64,000 bases of DNA from positions 614,512 through 678,511 of the forward strand of contig JADDOH010000178.1 of assembly GCA_016648135.1 (NCBI GenBank), written 5' to 3'. How positions within the stretch are numbered: position 1 is the first letter of the stretch; each line of letters starts with the position of its first letter. Source of the stretch: Agrypnia vestita (lineage: Eukaryota > Arthropoda > Insecta > Trichoptera > Phryganeidae). This document shows, in pieces, positions 33,281 to 43,960 of the stretch. The translations under genes and the position numbers were made by a program. The notes under the pieces were generated by a model. The model made no database searches. It was given only the letters and a program-made list of their open reading frames with translations, and was not told where the DNA came from.

Positions 33281-33469
33281 GTTTGTGTCTTCTGGGGTAT
33301 TATGCCGTGTTTTTACGACCTTACTGGCCTTATAGGCCACGACATAATATACTCATAAATAATCTGGGATATTATGACGTGTTTTTACGACCTTACTGGC
33401 CTTATAGGACAGTAAGGTCGTAAAAACACGGCATAATACCCCAGAAGATACAAAACAGAAAATTCTGAG
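33281..33469. mobile_element. Foldback MITE, family C, copy 2 with internal duplication
   Basis: Ends GTTTGTGTCTTCTGGGGTAT and ATACCCCAGAAGATACAAAA mirror each other. Inside, a block of about 44 bp (TTTTTACGACCTTACTGGCC and neighbours) occurs twice in direct orientation (33295-33338 and 33364-33408) and once inverted (CAGTAAGGTCGTAAAAACAC). The partner copy at 722-892 lacks this duplication. Confidence 0.85.
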
Positions 33470-34689
33470 TGAACATTAATTGGTTAGGAACTGACAAAAT
33501 GGGCCGAAGTTGGTTATAACGGAAATATTAAGAGAAGAGTTAATGGAAGTAATATTGTTAAGCAAATTAAAATTCGATTCTATTCAAATTTCTTTTCATT
33601 TATAAACTTTCAATATTATTCATTTTATTACCTTTACCCGCGACGGGACGTTAAATAGTAATTTAATAAAAATAATGATTACTATGATATGATTATTGCT
33701 AGTTAGACGACGACAACGCGTAATGTTTTTCAACTAATTTAATAATCATCACGAATTACGTCTACCAAATCAATCAATAATTACGAAATTATATTAATTT
33801 ATTTCTCGGGAAATGTTAATTGGCTATCTCTGCCTTTGCCGCCCAGTGAGCATAGGTAGGTATGTGTGTGAGGTTTGGTCGAATGTTCCATTAGCCCCTC
33901 TGAACCTATCCCATTTTGGCTTCACCTACATAATGATTACCATATCATAATACCGATCGTCCTATACGTGCTGTGTAGGTTCGGCACTCGGTGAAATTAT
34001 TATGTAAATTCGGCGCATGTAACAGGTATGAAGCAGCGACCCCATGACACGCTAAAATTAACGTGAATTGTGTTTCATGGCAGTATTTTTAAATCATTAA
34101 TTAAATTGTACCACCAGTTCAAAAGTGAAACTATGGCTGCATGAAAAGGGAAGGAAGCATGCCCAAAACCTATTAAAAGCCATGATATAAACTAAATTTG
34201 AAAAATACTAATCCTACAAGAACATTTACTTTCATCTTTTTAAATACTTTTAATTGTTTTGTTTTATTTTATTAAATATCCTATTCAGATCATTTTTTTC
34301 CTTTGTCTATAATAGAATTAATTAACACCATTATTAGATTGTAAACATTTAATTATTACTATTACTCAATTTTAATTGGTAATAAGATTGATTCACAAAT
34401 GTTATATAAATACTAAATATTCTTGAACATTATACTACTGGAAGAGCACTGTCTGCTATAATACAGTAAACTACTAGTGTAGCAGGCAGGGCGTCAAATC
34501 AATTTAGTTTTTAATTGCTGCCAAGACTCTCAGCAACAATGAAAAAAGCTTAATTTAATTTTGTAAACACTGTAAAATTGTAAACATTTGTAACATTGAA
34601 TGATTTCTTTCTTAAAAAAAAAAGTTTTAGGTAGTTAATGGTAGCTGTGTGAATTTATTTACATAAAATACAATTATCTAGAACAAGTG
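33470..34689. other. No gene recognised
   Basis: AT-rich; 33890-34030 is more balanced but has no open frame of note. Confidence 0.35.
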
Positions 34690-35285
34690 AACTTGTGTAT
34701 TTGGGTAGTGCGTTTACTAGAAACGGCAAGGCCGAGAAGGATATTGAAAGGAGGATGACTGCGGAAATAAGGTAAATGATGCTCTGAATGCTATTATGGC
34801 CACAGGGAATTTGTCGCACAAACCAGCAGTTCTAGCAGAACTAGCAGTTCATAACGGAGTTCTGGTACCAATTCCAATGTATGGAAGTGAAATCCGAAAT
34901 CGGAAAAAAGAATAATGAAAGTAAAAAAACTGAATGCGGTCGCTACGGCGCATGTGTGGAAAATCTTTGGTCGATTGCGTGAGGAATGAACAAATTTGAA
35001 TTGAGTTAAAATGCTGGCTGCAGTGTGCGTGGTCTAGAGTATAATAAAAGTATCGCTGGGATGGTTTGTTCATGTGGAAGGTATGAGCCAGGAGATGGAT
35101 AAGAAAATAAATGAGGCGAATGTTGAAGGAAGCGGATCAAATACAACAAATATTGGGGGATGGCCCTGTTAAAAGCTTTGACAACCGCAGAACGTGCATG
35201 AGCAAATGTATGAATGTTGCCGAAGCAAAATTATTGTGCCAAGATAGAAAAATATGGCGTTTTATCCTATCTGATGCGACGTAGA
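34690..35285 (+). pseudogene. LINE C-terminus, heavily decayed
   Basis: Plus-strand pieces read ELVYLGSAFTRNGKAEKDIE then RRMTAEIR. LAVHNGVLVPIPMYGSEI follows, then KKLNAVATAHVWKIFG, SIAGMVCSCGRYEPG and the tail PVKSFDNRRTCMSKCMNVAE with CQDRKIWRFILSDAT. The order YLGS, Y-G-S-E, F-G-H-V-E-R-M (here degraded), and Cys-rich tail marks the C-terminal third of a non-LTR retrotransposon polymerase. Numerous stops and frameshifts. The tail is homologous to 3660-3785. Confidence 0.75.
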
Positions 35286-35521
35286 CTACTATTTGTTGAA
35301 AATAGGAGCAATCATTAATTAACTTTCAATGAAAGATTTACTAATTTTGTTTTGTAATACAATTAATCACACAAATTTATCGATGTTCGTCTCTTCTCTA
35401 GTTGACCATCTCTTCATTTTAACATGTATAATTAATTGAAAATAAATAATATTACAATCAAAATATTATAAAATTAATTTATTTAATATTTCCTTAAATG
35501 AAACGCTAGAAGTCATTAAAT
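35286..35521. other. No feature recognised
   Basis: Short AT-rich gap. Confidence 0.3.
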
Positions 35522-35947
35522 TGTCACGTAAAGTTGAGCGGGAAGTCCACGACACGTCGACACGCTGTTTGCTAGAGCGTGCTGCGTCGGCCGATAGTAT
35601 GTTCCCACGCGTTGCATCGTAACGTCCAGATTCATTGATAGCAACTGTTCTTCCTAGCATATGAAGCAAATAACGGTTGCATATTGTCACGGGTCTCGTG
35701 ACTAGCCACCCTGGCCTCGCGGCTCGCGGCCGACTTCGCATCGAATGAACTGTCAAAAACACATCAACTCTAGCGCCGCGGCATTTCTAGAGTTTAGGAG
35801 AAGTTTGTTGTTGCTTCTCGGCCGTTCCAGTTGTTTGTAGACATTTCGTGAAGATTGTAGATAATTGTAGATTGTCGATAGTGTTTAGTGTAGGTTCCAA
35901 GTGACTTATTGCCAGGGATTTAAATTCTTTTAAGCATCTCGTTTCTA
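35522..35947 (-). mobile_element. Diverged LTR-like sequence
   Basis: Shares with the solo LTR at 47931-48510 the initial TGTCACGT, a (C/T)GGCC-rich core (ACTAGCCACCCTGGCC; GCGGCCGACTTCGC), the GAAGATTGTAGAT block and CATCTCGTTT at the right end. The left third does not align, and no target duplication could be read, so the outer boundaries are tentative. The 98-codon minus-strand frame over it is non-coding LTR sequence. Confidence 0.5.
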
Positions 35948-36949
35948 TATGAAACATCACACTCTTCGCTAGCACTTTCAAACCTTTTACCACCTTGTGT
36001 CTGTCCATCACAGGTGTACGCTAATGAAACAAAATTAAACTCACAAGTCTCATCCCAGGCGGCGTAAATAACTAAAACTGGTTTCGTGTGAAGAAAGCTT
36101 TATGAAACGAGGTACCTAGCCGGTGTTGACGGGTTTACTCTTCTTTACTTTACTCAATGAAGACTCGCAGACGAGAGTAAGCTTTTCTAAATCAAGTTTC
36201 TAAGGCTGAGATAAATTACTCGTGTCCCATTTCACACATTCTATCGGAACGTAATGTTCAATATCGCTGCAAAACGCAGTTGGTGTGAAAAGATTGCTTT
36301 TCTGACTGTGGAGAGCGTAAAAAAGAGGAAAGAAAAAAGCTGTTTGAATAGTTATATTAGCGGAATTTGAATAAATGTTAGTATATGGACATCCACCAGT
36401 ATATGTCATATTAACTTGGTTAATTTTACATGGCTTCTATCGAAAATTAGCAATAATATTATACCGATTTATCCTATACGAGATTACTCTATGAAGGCTT
36501 ACAATATATTGCGGAGAATGTGTCCAAGGTACGCAGCTTTCCTTCGTTTGATAAAGAGTATTTTTTTGAGATATTGGAAAGATAATTTTATGCCATTTGG
36601 TTTTAAGATAGAGTGTTTTTTAGAGATTTGTATTTTGAATTAGCTACACTTTTTCCAGCAAAAGCTGACCCTTGAAAATTGTGAATTGCGAAGTTTTTTT
36701 TCCAAAATCGTGGTATCGTAATCATGTTTCAGCAATGATGACACGAAATTGTTTTTCCAATAAAGCCAATACCATGAACGTTACCACGATTTCTATGTGT
36801 TTTATTTCATTTGAAAGTCCTGTACCTACTTCTAAAAAAACACCTTACATTAAATTTGTTATTATGTGTTTCCTTGAATTATTCATGCATATTAATACCC
36901 TGTCGTTGCTAATGTGGTCAAACAAAAAATCTTTGGCCTACGATGATGA
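35948..36949. other. Mostly unassigned; possible minute LINE piece
   Basis: On the minus strand at 36500-36560 the frame reads LFIKRRKAAYLGHILRN, a word found near the C-terminus of some LINE polymerases, but it is only about 17 residues. At 36770-36850 a block (minus strand AATGAAATAAAACACATAGA) is shared with 62620-62680. The 100-codon plus frame at 36672 shows no conserved motif. Confidence 0.35.
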
Positions 36950-37086
36950 GCGTGTTTCATGGACTAGTGGCTAAAACACTCACCTAGTTATGCAACGTTC
37001 GGAGGTTTGAGACTTATTCTAGAAAACTTATTCTATGAGGTTTGAAAATAGTAAGAAGGTTCACGTGATACGGCTTTATTTTTAAT
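36950..37086 (+). mobile_element. SINE family 1, degenerate copy
   Basis: TTCATGGACTAGTGGCTAAA, then ACACTCACCTAGTTATGC and GGAGGTTTGAGAC, follow the family 1 head with many changes. AAATAGTAAGAAGGTTCACG matches the body. The copy faces the better preserved one at 37092 tail-to-tail. Confidence 0.65.
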
Positions 37087-37091
37087 TATTT

Positions 37092-37266
37092 TTTTGTTTT
37101 CTTAAATAGAGATGCGAACACGGAATACGTCGCATTAATATTCTTACTATTTTCAAACTAAACTAAACTCTTGTCTATGAAAATAAGACTAAATCGCTAG
37201 TCTGGAGTGAGGTTCGAACCCTTTAGATCACGAGGCGAGTGTCTTAACCACAAGACCAACAAGCTA
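37092..37266 (-). mobile_element. SINE family 1, full-length copy
   Basis: On the plus strand it runs from a T-rich tail through TAGAGATGCGAACACGGAAT and ATTAATATTCTTACTATTTT to GTGAGGTTCGAACCCT (B box inverse) and ACCACAAGACCAACAAGCTA (head inverse). Head and body match 22438-22627. Confidence 0.85.
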
Positions 37267-37589
37267 CTCTTAATTTAGATTATTACTTTGTACCAGCACA
37301 ACCTAAGTAATCCGCTGCTGATTAATAAATAACAGTAAATGACAGTAGTGATGGTGCTGTTTAGAGACGGTTGCAACTTTGACATAATTAAGCTATCGAG
37401 GGCACACCTTAACTACTCTCCCACGCAAAATCTCTCGACGATCCAAACAGATCTACCTTGATGCTGACGGAATAGGAGTTAATCTAAATACCATTAATTA
37501 TCTTCCAATTGACCTGATCTAATGTGTTTGGCTTGAATTCTGTTCTCTTAATTTTTTTTACTGATACCTGGTAATGGCTGCCATATTCC
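37267..37589. other. No feature recognised
   Basis: Mixed sequence without assignment. Confidence 0.3.
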
Positions 37590-37685
37590 CATGTAGGTAC
37601 ATTATAAATAGGTAATCCTCGATTATAGCATTAATTTCTTTTGAATATTGCTGCCTTTGCATTTATAGGTATCCCCATCCCACAT
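37590..37685. mobile_element. MITE family G, partial copy (empty site)
   Basis: GTACATTATAAATAGGTAAT, then CCTCGATTATAGCATTAATT and ATATTGCTGCCTTTGC, match the two flanks of the hAT-like insertion at 60435-61043, joined without the insert. Confidence 0.75.
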
Positions 37686-37839
37686 ATGATAAATTTATAA
37701 AATGAATTTAATGTATCAAGCTTGATTTGAGCATCCAATTCATAACCCCATTTAATTCCTACATATATACGTAATAAAATATAGGGCAGCTGGGCTTTTG
37801 TTGTATTCAACAATGGCATGTATATATCATTATTACATC

Positions 37840-38497
37840 TTGAGCAACGCATCATCTTCAGTAATGTTACCAATACTAAACTTAAGACTAAAGGACGGCA
37901 TGAGGATTGGGGTGGAGATTAGAGTCCGGGGGTATGTGGGCGTGGTCATTAGGTGCAGAAGAGGGGACGTAATAGATGGAGTTTGAATATTGATTACATT
38001 TTTGTTAGTATTAATCGCTAAGTTTTCTAAAGTATCTAGTTTCTTTATTTTTTTACATACGTTTATTAAATCTACGCTTTTACTGTCGAATCAATGATCT
38101 TCAGTTCTCGCGTGGTCTGCCATTTCTGAATTAATTGTAATTTTTTTTTAAATTAGCGTTCTTCGATCCTTGTCTCTATCTTTCTTCCAGTCTGTTCGTT
38201 GTGTGACGCGTTACAATCTTTGCAATTAATTTTATAGTCTCCGCTATTTTCTAACGCGTTTATTTTAAATTGATTGTATAAAACATATTTTCTGTTAACT
38301 ATGTACATTAAAATTGCTTCAAAATTACTTTTAAACAGAGCCTGCGTATCCAGGTACACGTTACTGGATGGGATCTCTTTGTAATAATTGGTAATTCTAT
38401 GCAGAGGAGAGAATTGTGAAAATGTTTCATTTTTCCTGTTTTGTATCCCTACAAAGCGCTCGGCACCACACACCACGATGACTGATGCCTTCTTCAA
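37840..38497 (-). pseudogene. Penelope-like element, GIY-YIG endonuclease region, broken
   Basis: Reading the minus strand, the first frame (38497 to 38153) contains FKINALENSGDYKINCKDCN followed by EQTGRKIETRIEER. This matches the start of a Penelope-type GIY-YIG nuclease (SG-V-Y-K-I-x-C-x-x-C, then Y-I-G-Q-T-G-R-x-x-x-x-R-I-x-E-H), but the YIG triplet is replaced by HNE, so the core is damaged. After a frameshift the second frame reads SEMADHARTEDH, a stop, then KKIKKLDTLENLAINTNKNV, the usual C-terminal continuation. It ends at TEDDALLKM near 37850. The reverse transcriptase part is absent. Compare 59709-60120. Confidence 0.7.
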
Positions 38498-38817
38498 ATA
38501 AAAAAAACACAGATAACATCTTCACCGTTTGTCGAGTAATTCGAGGAAACGTCGCGCGGTAACCGGTAACTCACCAGGTAAGCACAGCAACGCGAAGACT
38601 CAAAGTCACGGAAAAAAATATCTCTGAAGATCTCGCGCAGAGAACTCCTCATTGTCATTCATCCCTCGCGCCAGCGGAATTCTAAATTCAGAAAGTAACA
38701 TCAACAGAGGTGATCGCGGGTCACGGTGATCTCATAATACAGTTTGCTCAGGTACACACAGAGACTCATCAAGTCGGCCAGAATGGGCTGCAATAGGACC
38801 ATCTATTCATTTTTTCA
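38498..38817. other. Unassigned, balanced composition
   Basis: CAG|GTAAGC (near 38577, plus) and CTG|GTGAGTT (minus) are donor-like but overlap each other. TCGGCCAGAATGG near 38777 is also found in the palindrome centre at 32384. This could be the upstream part of the Penelope-like element. Confidence 0.3.
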
Positions 38818-39060
38818 AGATTTTTTTTTTTTTTTTTATTCATAAAATCTTTGTTGTATAATTTATTTTATACATGAATATATGGATCATAATAATGTAT
38901 ATCATTTTATTTACAACATTACTTATCTAAAAAAACATATTTTAATTATGTTTTGTGGATTGCTACTACTCAACTAGGCGTAGCCTGTGCTAGAGTAGCT
39001 AATTGTATACGTGTTATTTGTTATAGTTTGTCAACATTAATGTAGGACAAATTTGTAGAA
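38818..39060 (-). repeat. LINE-type 3' UTR with poly(A), minus strand
   Basis: A long T-run at 38820-38837 (poly(A) of a minus-strand insertion) is followed by AT-rich DNA and CTCAACTAGGCGTAGCCTGT. It is related to 3162-3335. Confidence 0.5.
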
Positions 39061-39089
39061 GTTATATAATTAATATATTGGTGGGCGGA

Positions 39090-39144
39090 AGAAAAAAAAA
39101 AAAATATATATATATCTATATATATATATATATATATCTCTATA
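39090..39144. repeat. (TA)n microsatellite, left flank of mariner
   Basis: An A-run followed by TATATATA tracts. The mariner inserted at a TA in this tract; the matching TA tract continues after 40253. Confidence 0.85.
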
Positions 39145-40251
39145 GGTCCTTACATATGAAATTGGCGTTTTGCCGTACTGGCAAATTTGATCTCAAATAT
39201 CTTCTCTTTGGTTAGGAATTCCAAATCCAAATTTATACAGCTATTTACTCATGTATTTGTGTTTTGAAAATTATAATTCATTTGTTTTTTCCTCAATTGT
39301 TTTTTTCTTTGCGTCACTCAGTTTACAAAATGAAAAACTTGAAATATCGCGTTATTTACGAGTACGAGTTCCACCGTGGCACCAGTGCTGCAGAAACGGC
39401 TCGAAGGATTAATGATGTGTATGGCGACGGTGCCGCAAAAGAAAACACAGTGCGTTTTTGGTTCCAACGTTTTCGTTCTGGAAATTTCGACCTGCAGAAC
39501 AAGCCCCGTGGACGGCCGGAGACCAAAGTTGATAATGAAGAATTGAAGGCTATTGTGGAAGCGGAATCCATCGCAAACCACATCCGAGTTAGCTACAGGC
39601 TGCGGTGTTAGTGATAAAACTGTTTTAATCCACTTGAAGCAAATTGGTAAGGTGAAAAAGCTTGAAAGGTGGGTACCTCACGAATTGAGTGAAGCAAATC
39701 AACAAACGCGAGTTACTTGTGAGCGTTTGGTGGACTAGTGCTGGTGTCGTTCACTACAGCTTTCTTAAATCTGGCCAGACGATTACGGCAGATGTCTATT
39801 GTCAGCAACTGCAAACCATGATGGAAAAGCTAGCTGCTAAACAACCGAGGCTGGTTAATCGCTCTAGGCCACTGCTGCTTCATGATAACGCTAGACCACA
39901 CACTGCACAACAGACGGCTACCAAATTAGAGGAGCTTCAATTGGAATGTCTAAGACATCCACCGTACTCTCCGGACCTTGCCCCAACAGATTACCATTTT
40001 TTTCGAAATTTGGATAACTTCTTGCAAAGGAAAAAATTCAACTCCGATGGGGCAGTCCAAACCGCCTTCAAAGATTTTATTGATTCCCTTCCGAATGGTT
40101 TTTTTAGTAAAGGGATCGATGAACTACCTATGAGATGGCAAAAGTGCATAGATAGCAATGGTACATACTTTGATTAAATAAATATATTATAATAAAAAAA
40201 AATCGGCTTTATGTTCCTCCCATACTAAACGTCAATTTCATATGTAAGGAC

Positions 40252-40252
<1 letters not shown>
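39145..40252 (+). mobile_element. Mariner element, internally deleted
   Basis: Terminal inverted repeats are GGTCCTTACATATGAAATTG at the left and CAATTTCATATGTAAGGACC at the right. TA target duplications sit immediately outside (39143-39144 and 40253-40254). Length is 1,108 bp, shorter than the roughly 1.3 kb usual for mariner. Between the ends lies the broken transposase described next. Confidence 0.95.
39330..40177 (+). pseudogene. Mariner transposase, frameshifted and missing first catalytic Asp
   Basis: Three frames make up the product. Frame 1 (from Met at 39330) has the N-terminal helix-turn-helix paired-like domain: YEFHRGTSAAETARRIND, then NTVRFWFQRFRSGNFDL and GRPETKVDNEELKAIVEA. 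A shift of one base near 39560-39590 leads to frame 2: NPSQTTSELATGCGVSDKT, then LKQIGKVKKLERWVPHELSE. A second break at about 39725-39735 joins CERL to VSVWWTSAGVVHYSF, deleting roughly 60 residues that normally hold the first Asp (the CDEKW block). Frame 3 keeps the second Asp (LLHDNARPH) and the third (PDLAPTDYHFF), 34 residues apart, as in the D,D34D family, and ends MRWQKCIDSNGTYFD. The closest style is the mariner group that includes the transposase domain of human SETMAR. It cannot be active. Confidence 0.92.
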
Positions 40253-40286
<34 letters not shown>

Positions 40287-40350
40287 ATAGATATAATATT
40301 ATATTATAAGAATAATATCTATATACTATATTATATAGATATATATATTG
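40253..40350. repeat. (TA)n-rich tract, right flank of mariner
   Basis: About 30 bp of pure TA, followed by degenerate TATA/ATAT repeats. Confidence 0.85.
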
Positions 40351-40474
40351 TTCGTGAAACAAAGCGTGTAATACATTTAGAAAGAATATAAATCTATTAA
40401 AACAGAGTAAGAAGTATGGATGTGATGTTAACTTAGGGTTGTTTTATCAATATATACGATAATATGTACGGACC

Positions 40475-40665
40475 TAGTAGGTACTGAATTCGAGATTTTA
40501 TAGGAAACATAGCCTATACATTTAGGAAATATGATTTTGGAAGAGATAGATACATGAAATCTAAAATTCAGTACAGTTAAAATTAGCACTTACAGTTAAA
40601 ATGCATTCAAAGCACTTTTTTAATTTTTTGGATATTGCTGCCTTAGCTTTTTTATACTCCACATA
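40475..40665. mobile_element. MITE family G, copy in reverse orientation
   Basis: TGAATTCGAGATTTTATAGG, then GGAAGAGATAGATACATGAA, is the reverse complement of 60370-60425. ATATTGCTGCCTTAGC and TTATACTCCACA match the family termini. The central part is diverged. Confidence 0.65.
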
Positions 40666-41224
40666 TATTGGTATAAATTTTTAAAAAATACCACAAACCT
40701 AATTAGTATGGTGGTGTATTATTCATGGATTTGTAATCCTAGAGATTATGATAGTAGGTAATTGATTTTACATTATCATTAAATTAGGTGAAAAACATTA
40801 ACTTTGTTTAATAATATTTTAAAACAGCATCGTATTAATCTAACAAGCAATTATTTTTCTGAATTTGAAAACCACACACACACACACACATTGTGGATAA
40901 TAATAATTATTTTCATTCATGTACTATTTAACTTCTCCATCCTGTCGCGCGTAAAGGTAAAAACATGAATTATTTTGAAAGTTTAGAAATTGAAGGAAAT
41001 TTAACTTGAACATTAATATGCTTAACAATATTACTTTTAGTAATTCTTTTCCTCTTCTCTAAATATCCCCGTTACAACCATCCATACACCAGCAACTTCA
41101 GCTCATTTCGTAAGTACCTAATTAATTCATTATTTTTATTTGAACCTAATCAATGTATATATTCTATATTTTAAAGTAATCAGTTTAATAGAGATTCTCT
41201 TAAGTAGTAAAAAAAGTAACCCAT
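40666..41224. other. AT-rich, with a (CA)n microsatellite
   Basis: An (AC)9-type run lies at 40872-40890. The rest is unassigned. Confidence 0.5.
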
Positions 41225-41768
41225 AAAAACCAAGTTTTTATTATACCTCCTTTCTTTGTAAAATATAACAACAATTAAAGACGAATTAAAACATATAATA
41301 TAACATAACACTAAACTTACAGTAATTTAATACATTTCTAAAATGTCGGATGTTTTGAGCTTTGATAAGCTTCATGCTTTGAAGATTAAATTCTAAAAAC
41401 ATTTGTCAGTCAATTTAGATTTTCGACATTCGTAGTGAAGTACCTATTATGCATACCGACGGAGTAATTCAAATTTAGAAAATATTCCGCGACGTTATCG
41501 GGCCGCCGTAATCAAACTTTTCTAATGATTCCAATTTGAAAAAACCAATAAAATTTCAAAAAATCCGAAATTATACTATAATTAATATTTTTTTTTAACG
41601 AAAATTTAATAAATCTTCTTGATCGTCGCCACGAGCCTACTTGCCAAGTTTCAGCTCAATTGGATCACGGGAAAAGGGTCAAAAATCGATCCAAAGTTTT
41701 TGTTGACGGCAAGCCTGCAAGCAAGCAAGCAAGCAGACGCCACGAGTTAATATAAAGGGAGTAAATAT
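41225..41768 (-). mobile_element. Family A repeat, copy A3, full length, reverse
   Basis: Starts (plus strand) with AACCAAGTTTTTATTATACC then TCCTTTCTTTGTAAAATATA and ends with CACGAGTTAATATAAAGGGA then GTAAATATTA. All internal blocks are present in reverse order, including CAAGCAAGCAAGCAAGCAGA. The flank AAAAAGTAACCCATAAAAAC equals the outer sequence of A2, A5 and A6. Confidence 0.85.
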
Positions 41769-42342
41769 TATTAAACACAGGCAGGGGTAACAAAGTTAAT
41801 GTTTTTCACCTAATTCAATAATAAATAATTTGTGGTGGTAGTCAGAGTCCAATTTGACGATCGTATTTTAAATATTTTAATCCATCATTTCATTGCATCA
41901 ACGTATTTACTTCCCAGAAATTATAATAATGCACAGATTACTTGAATGCTCACAAAATACAATGCCTGTTTTATCGAAGCCTTTGATCGTGTTGATGGGA
42001 CGAAGAATTAAATAATTTTTATCGCTGTTGTAAATAATGAATATAGATTGTTCAAAAATACCGATTACGTAATGTTGCCTTTTAAAAGGCTGATTTTAGG
42101 GTTAAAGGTTAACCTCTTCGGTAGGCGCAGATGCATGACCGCGCTGTAATATTTCATCCTGACCTTTCATTAAAGACTTATTTATTTTGACGCTCAAATT
42201 TACTTTGCCAACTTCACTTAAAACCATTCATTGGTACCTGCTCATGCTTAAAATAAGCATTTTTTATTTGATCTTTTCGACATACATACTAGCTACTACC
42301 TACCCGTCAAAAATGACGCACTTTTATTGTATATACTACTTT
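41769..42342. other. No feature recognised
   Basis: AT-rich, unassigned. Confidence 0.3.
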
Positions 42343-42425
42343 GGCCGCTGTGAGAACAGCGCTATCTAGAATAGCGTAAGGTCGTGATAACGTAAGTGTT
42401 AATGACGGAAATTATTACGTTAATG
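42343..42425 (+). repeat. Short repeat family P, copy 3
   Basis: GGCCGCTGTGAGAACAGCGC, then TATCTAGAATAGCG and GATAACGTAAGTGTTAATGA. The best preserved copy of this family in the window. Confidence 0.65.
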
Positions 42426-42480
42426 ACTCAACCGATTCAGTGCAATAAATATTTGGAAATTGAATAAAAGATGTAGCATT

Positions 42481-42615
42481 TACAGGGTGTCTCGTAGCTA
42501 GTAGCAAAAACTTTAGGAGAGTTTTCGTCGTTCATTTTTAATACAAAGTATTCTTTACACTTTGGGTGAAATATTGACAGTTATGGAGATAAACAACATA
42601 AACTCGCATTTTTTT
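42481..42615. mobile_element. MITE terminus with TACAGGGTGTCTCGTAGC end
   Basis: TACAGGGTGTCTCGTAGCTA, then GTAGCAAAAACTTTAGGAGA and CACTTTGGGTGAAATATTGA. The reverse complement of this order forms the right arm of 61339-61770. No second end was found. Confidence 0.65.
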
Positions 42616-43280
42616 TTAAATATTGTCGTTTGTTTAGCTTGTCTTTTGTTAAATGTAGACTATCATGAAAATAATCTATAACCAATATTAAAAATTTGCT
42701 TTGATACAAGTGTAATAAAATTATTAAAACTTGCAGAAATTTATAAAATTGTATTTTTCTACATCATGTCTCAATTTTTAAAAATCATATTTGTATACTA
42801 AGGTTAACATAATTGGTTGTGAATCGATCCAAAGAAATATTTATTCAGTTTCTAGGTTTTTTCTGTTTATCTATCTAAATGATTAATTTCTTTTTATTTT
42901 ACTTTATTTATATGAATAATCTTACAATCTAGATCGGCAAAACCTGATATATTTACTCAACAATCATTTTGCATTTTATTGCAATCAAAGTAAGCTGCAC
43001 TGGTATCATACGATAACTGCTCTGAAATGATAATACTAAGGAAAATCGTACTAGCTAGCGCTTTTCACATTGCACAACTTGAAGCAGTTGGTTGCCTACC
43101 TACGTTTCGATCAGAAACAATTTTATAACGGTTGCTTCATAAAGTCGTATAAAATCGCATATATTTTTAATTAATTCATTCGTTGCGATATGAAATATTT
43201 GCCATTTTGGGTCAAACGGTAAATTTTGCATTCGCGGTACGTAAACAGGGTTCAATTAACACGGTTAACGGCTATACATG
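42616..43280. other. No feature recognised
   Basis: AT-rich, unassigned. Confidence 0.3.
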
Positions 43281-43466
43281 AACGAGTTCAGTGGCGTAGC
43301 TACCGCCGGGCAGACGGGTCCCTGGGGAGGCAACCATAATAGCGCAGTTTTAAAAATTATCTGTATTAAAAGTAGCGGGAGAAGGCTAAATAACTATCAG
43401 AGAAAACACCTACTGCACCCCACATAAAAATATTAATTGTTATCTAATTAATATCATTATTACTAT

Positions 43467-43648
43467 ATTTTTTTTAAATAGAGATGCGAACACGGAATAT
43501 GTGTCACATCAATATCCTTACTATTTTCAAATTAAGTTAAACGCTAGTGCTATGAAAAATAGGACTAACTTGCTGGTCCGGAGTGAGGTTCGAAACCGCG
43601 ACCTTTGGATCACGAGGCGAGAGTCGTAACCACAAGACCAACAAGCTA
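43467..43648 (-). mobile_element. SINE family 1, inserted in the hAT-like element
   Basis: T-run at the left, TAGAGATGCGAACACGGAAT, CAATATCCTTACTATTTTCA, then GTGAGGTTCGAAACCGCGAC and CCACAAGACCAACAAGCTA. CATTATT occurs just outside both edges (near 43454 and 43651) and could be a target duplication. Confidence 0.85.
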
Positions 43649-43710
43649 CTCATTATTTTTTTTTTATTATAATTTCTTTACTATGCATTATAAATTCGTT
43701 ATTTTAATAC

Positions 43711-43960
43711 ATATCGAGGGTAGAAATCCAAAAGGGCATCAGTGATTATTTCGAGCTTTACAGGAGAGCAAAATAAAGTTCTGTCAATCTGATTTTGTCA
43801 ATGTTACTTTTATTATTAAATGATTTCCATATTTGTTAATCTAACACGCATATGAAAATCGTTTAATAATAAAAGAAATATTGGCAAAATCAAATTGACA
43901 GAATTTTCTTTTGCTCGAAATAATCAATAACGCCCTTTTGGCTTTCTATCCTCGATATAT
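43711..43960. mobile_element. Foldback MITE, family J, complete copy
   Basis: Left end ATATCGAGGGTAGAAATCCA and right end GGCTTTCTATCCTCGATAT are inverted, as are AAAAGGGCATCAGTGATTAT and AATCAATAACGCCCTTTT. The inner AATCTGATTTTGTCAAT and ATTGGCAAAATCAAATT mirror as well. Confidence 0.85.

Noticed and set aside
35466..35762. A 98-codon minus-strand gene
   Set aside because: It overlaps LTR-like DNA related to the solo LTR at 47931, which is non-coding.
36672..36974. A 100-codon protein gene
   Set aside because: No motif, AT-rich codons, and part of the stretch is a repeat shared with 62620-62680 on the opposite strand.
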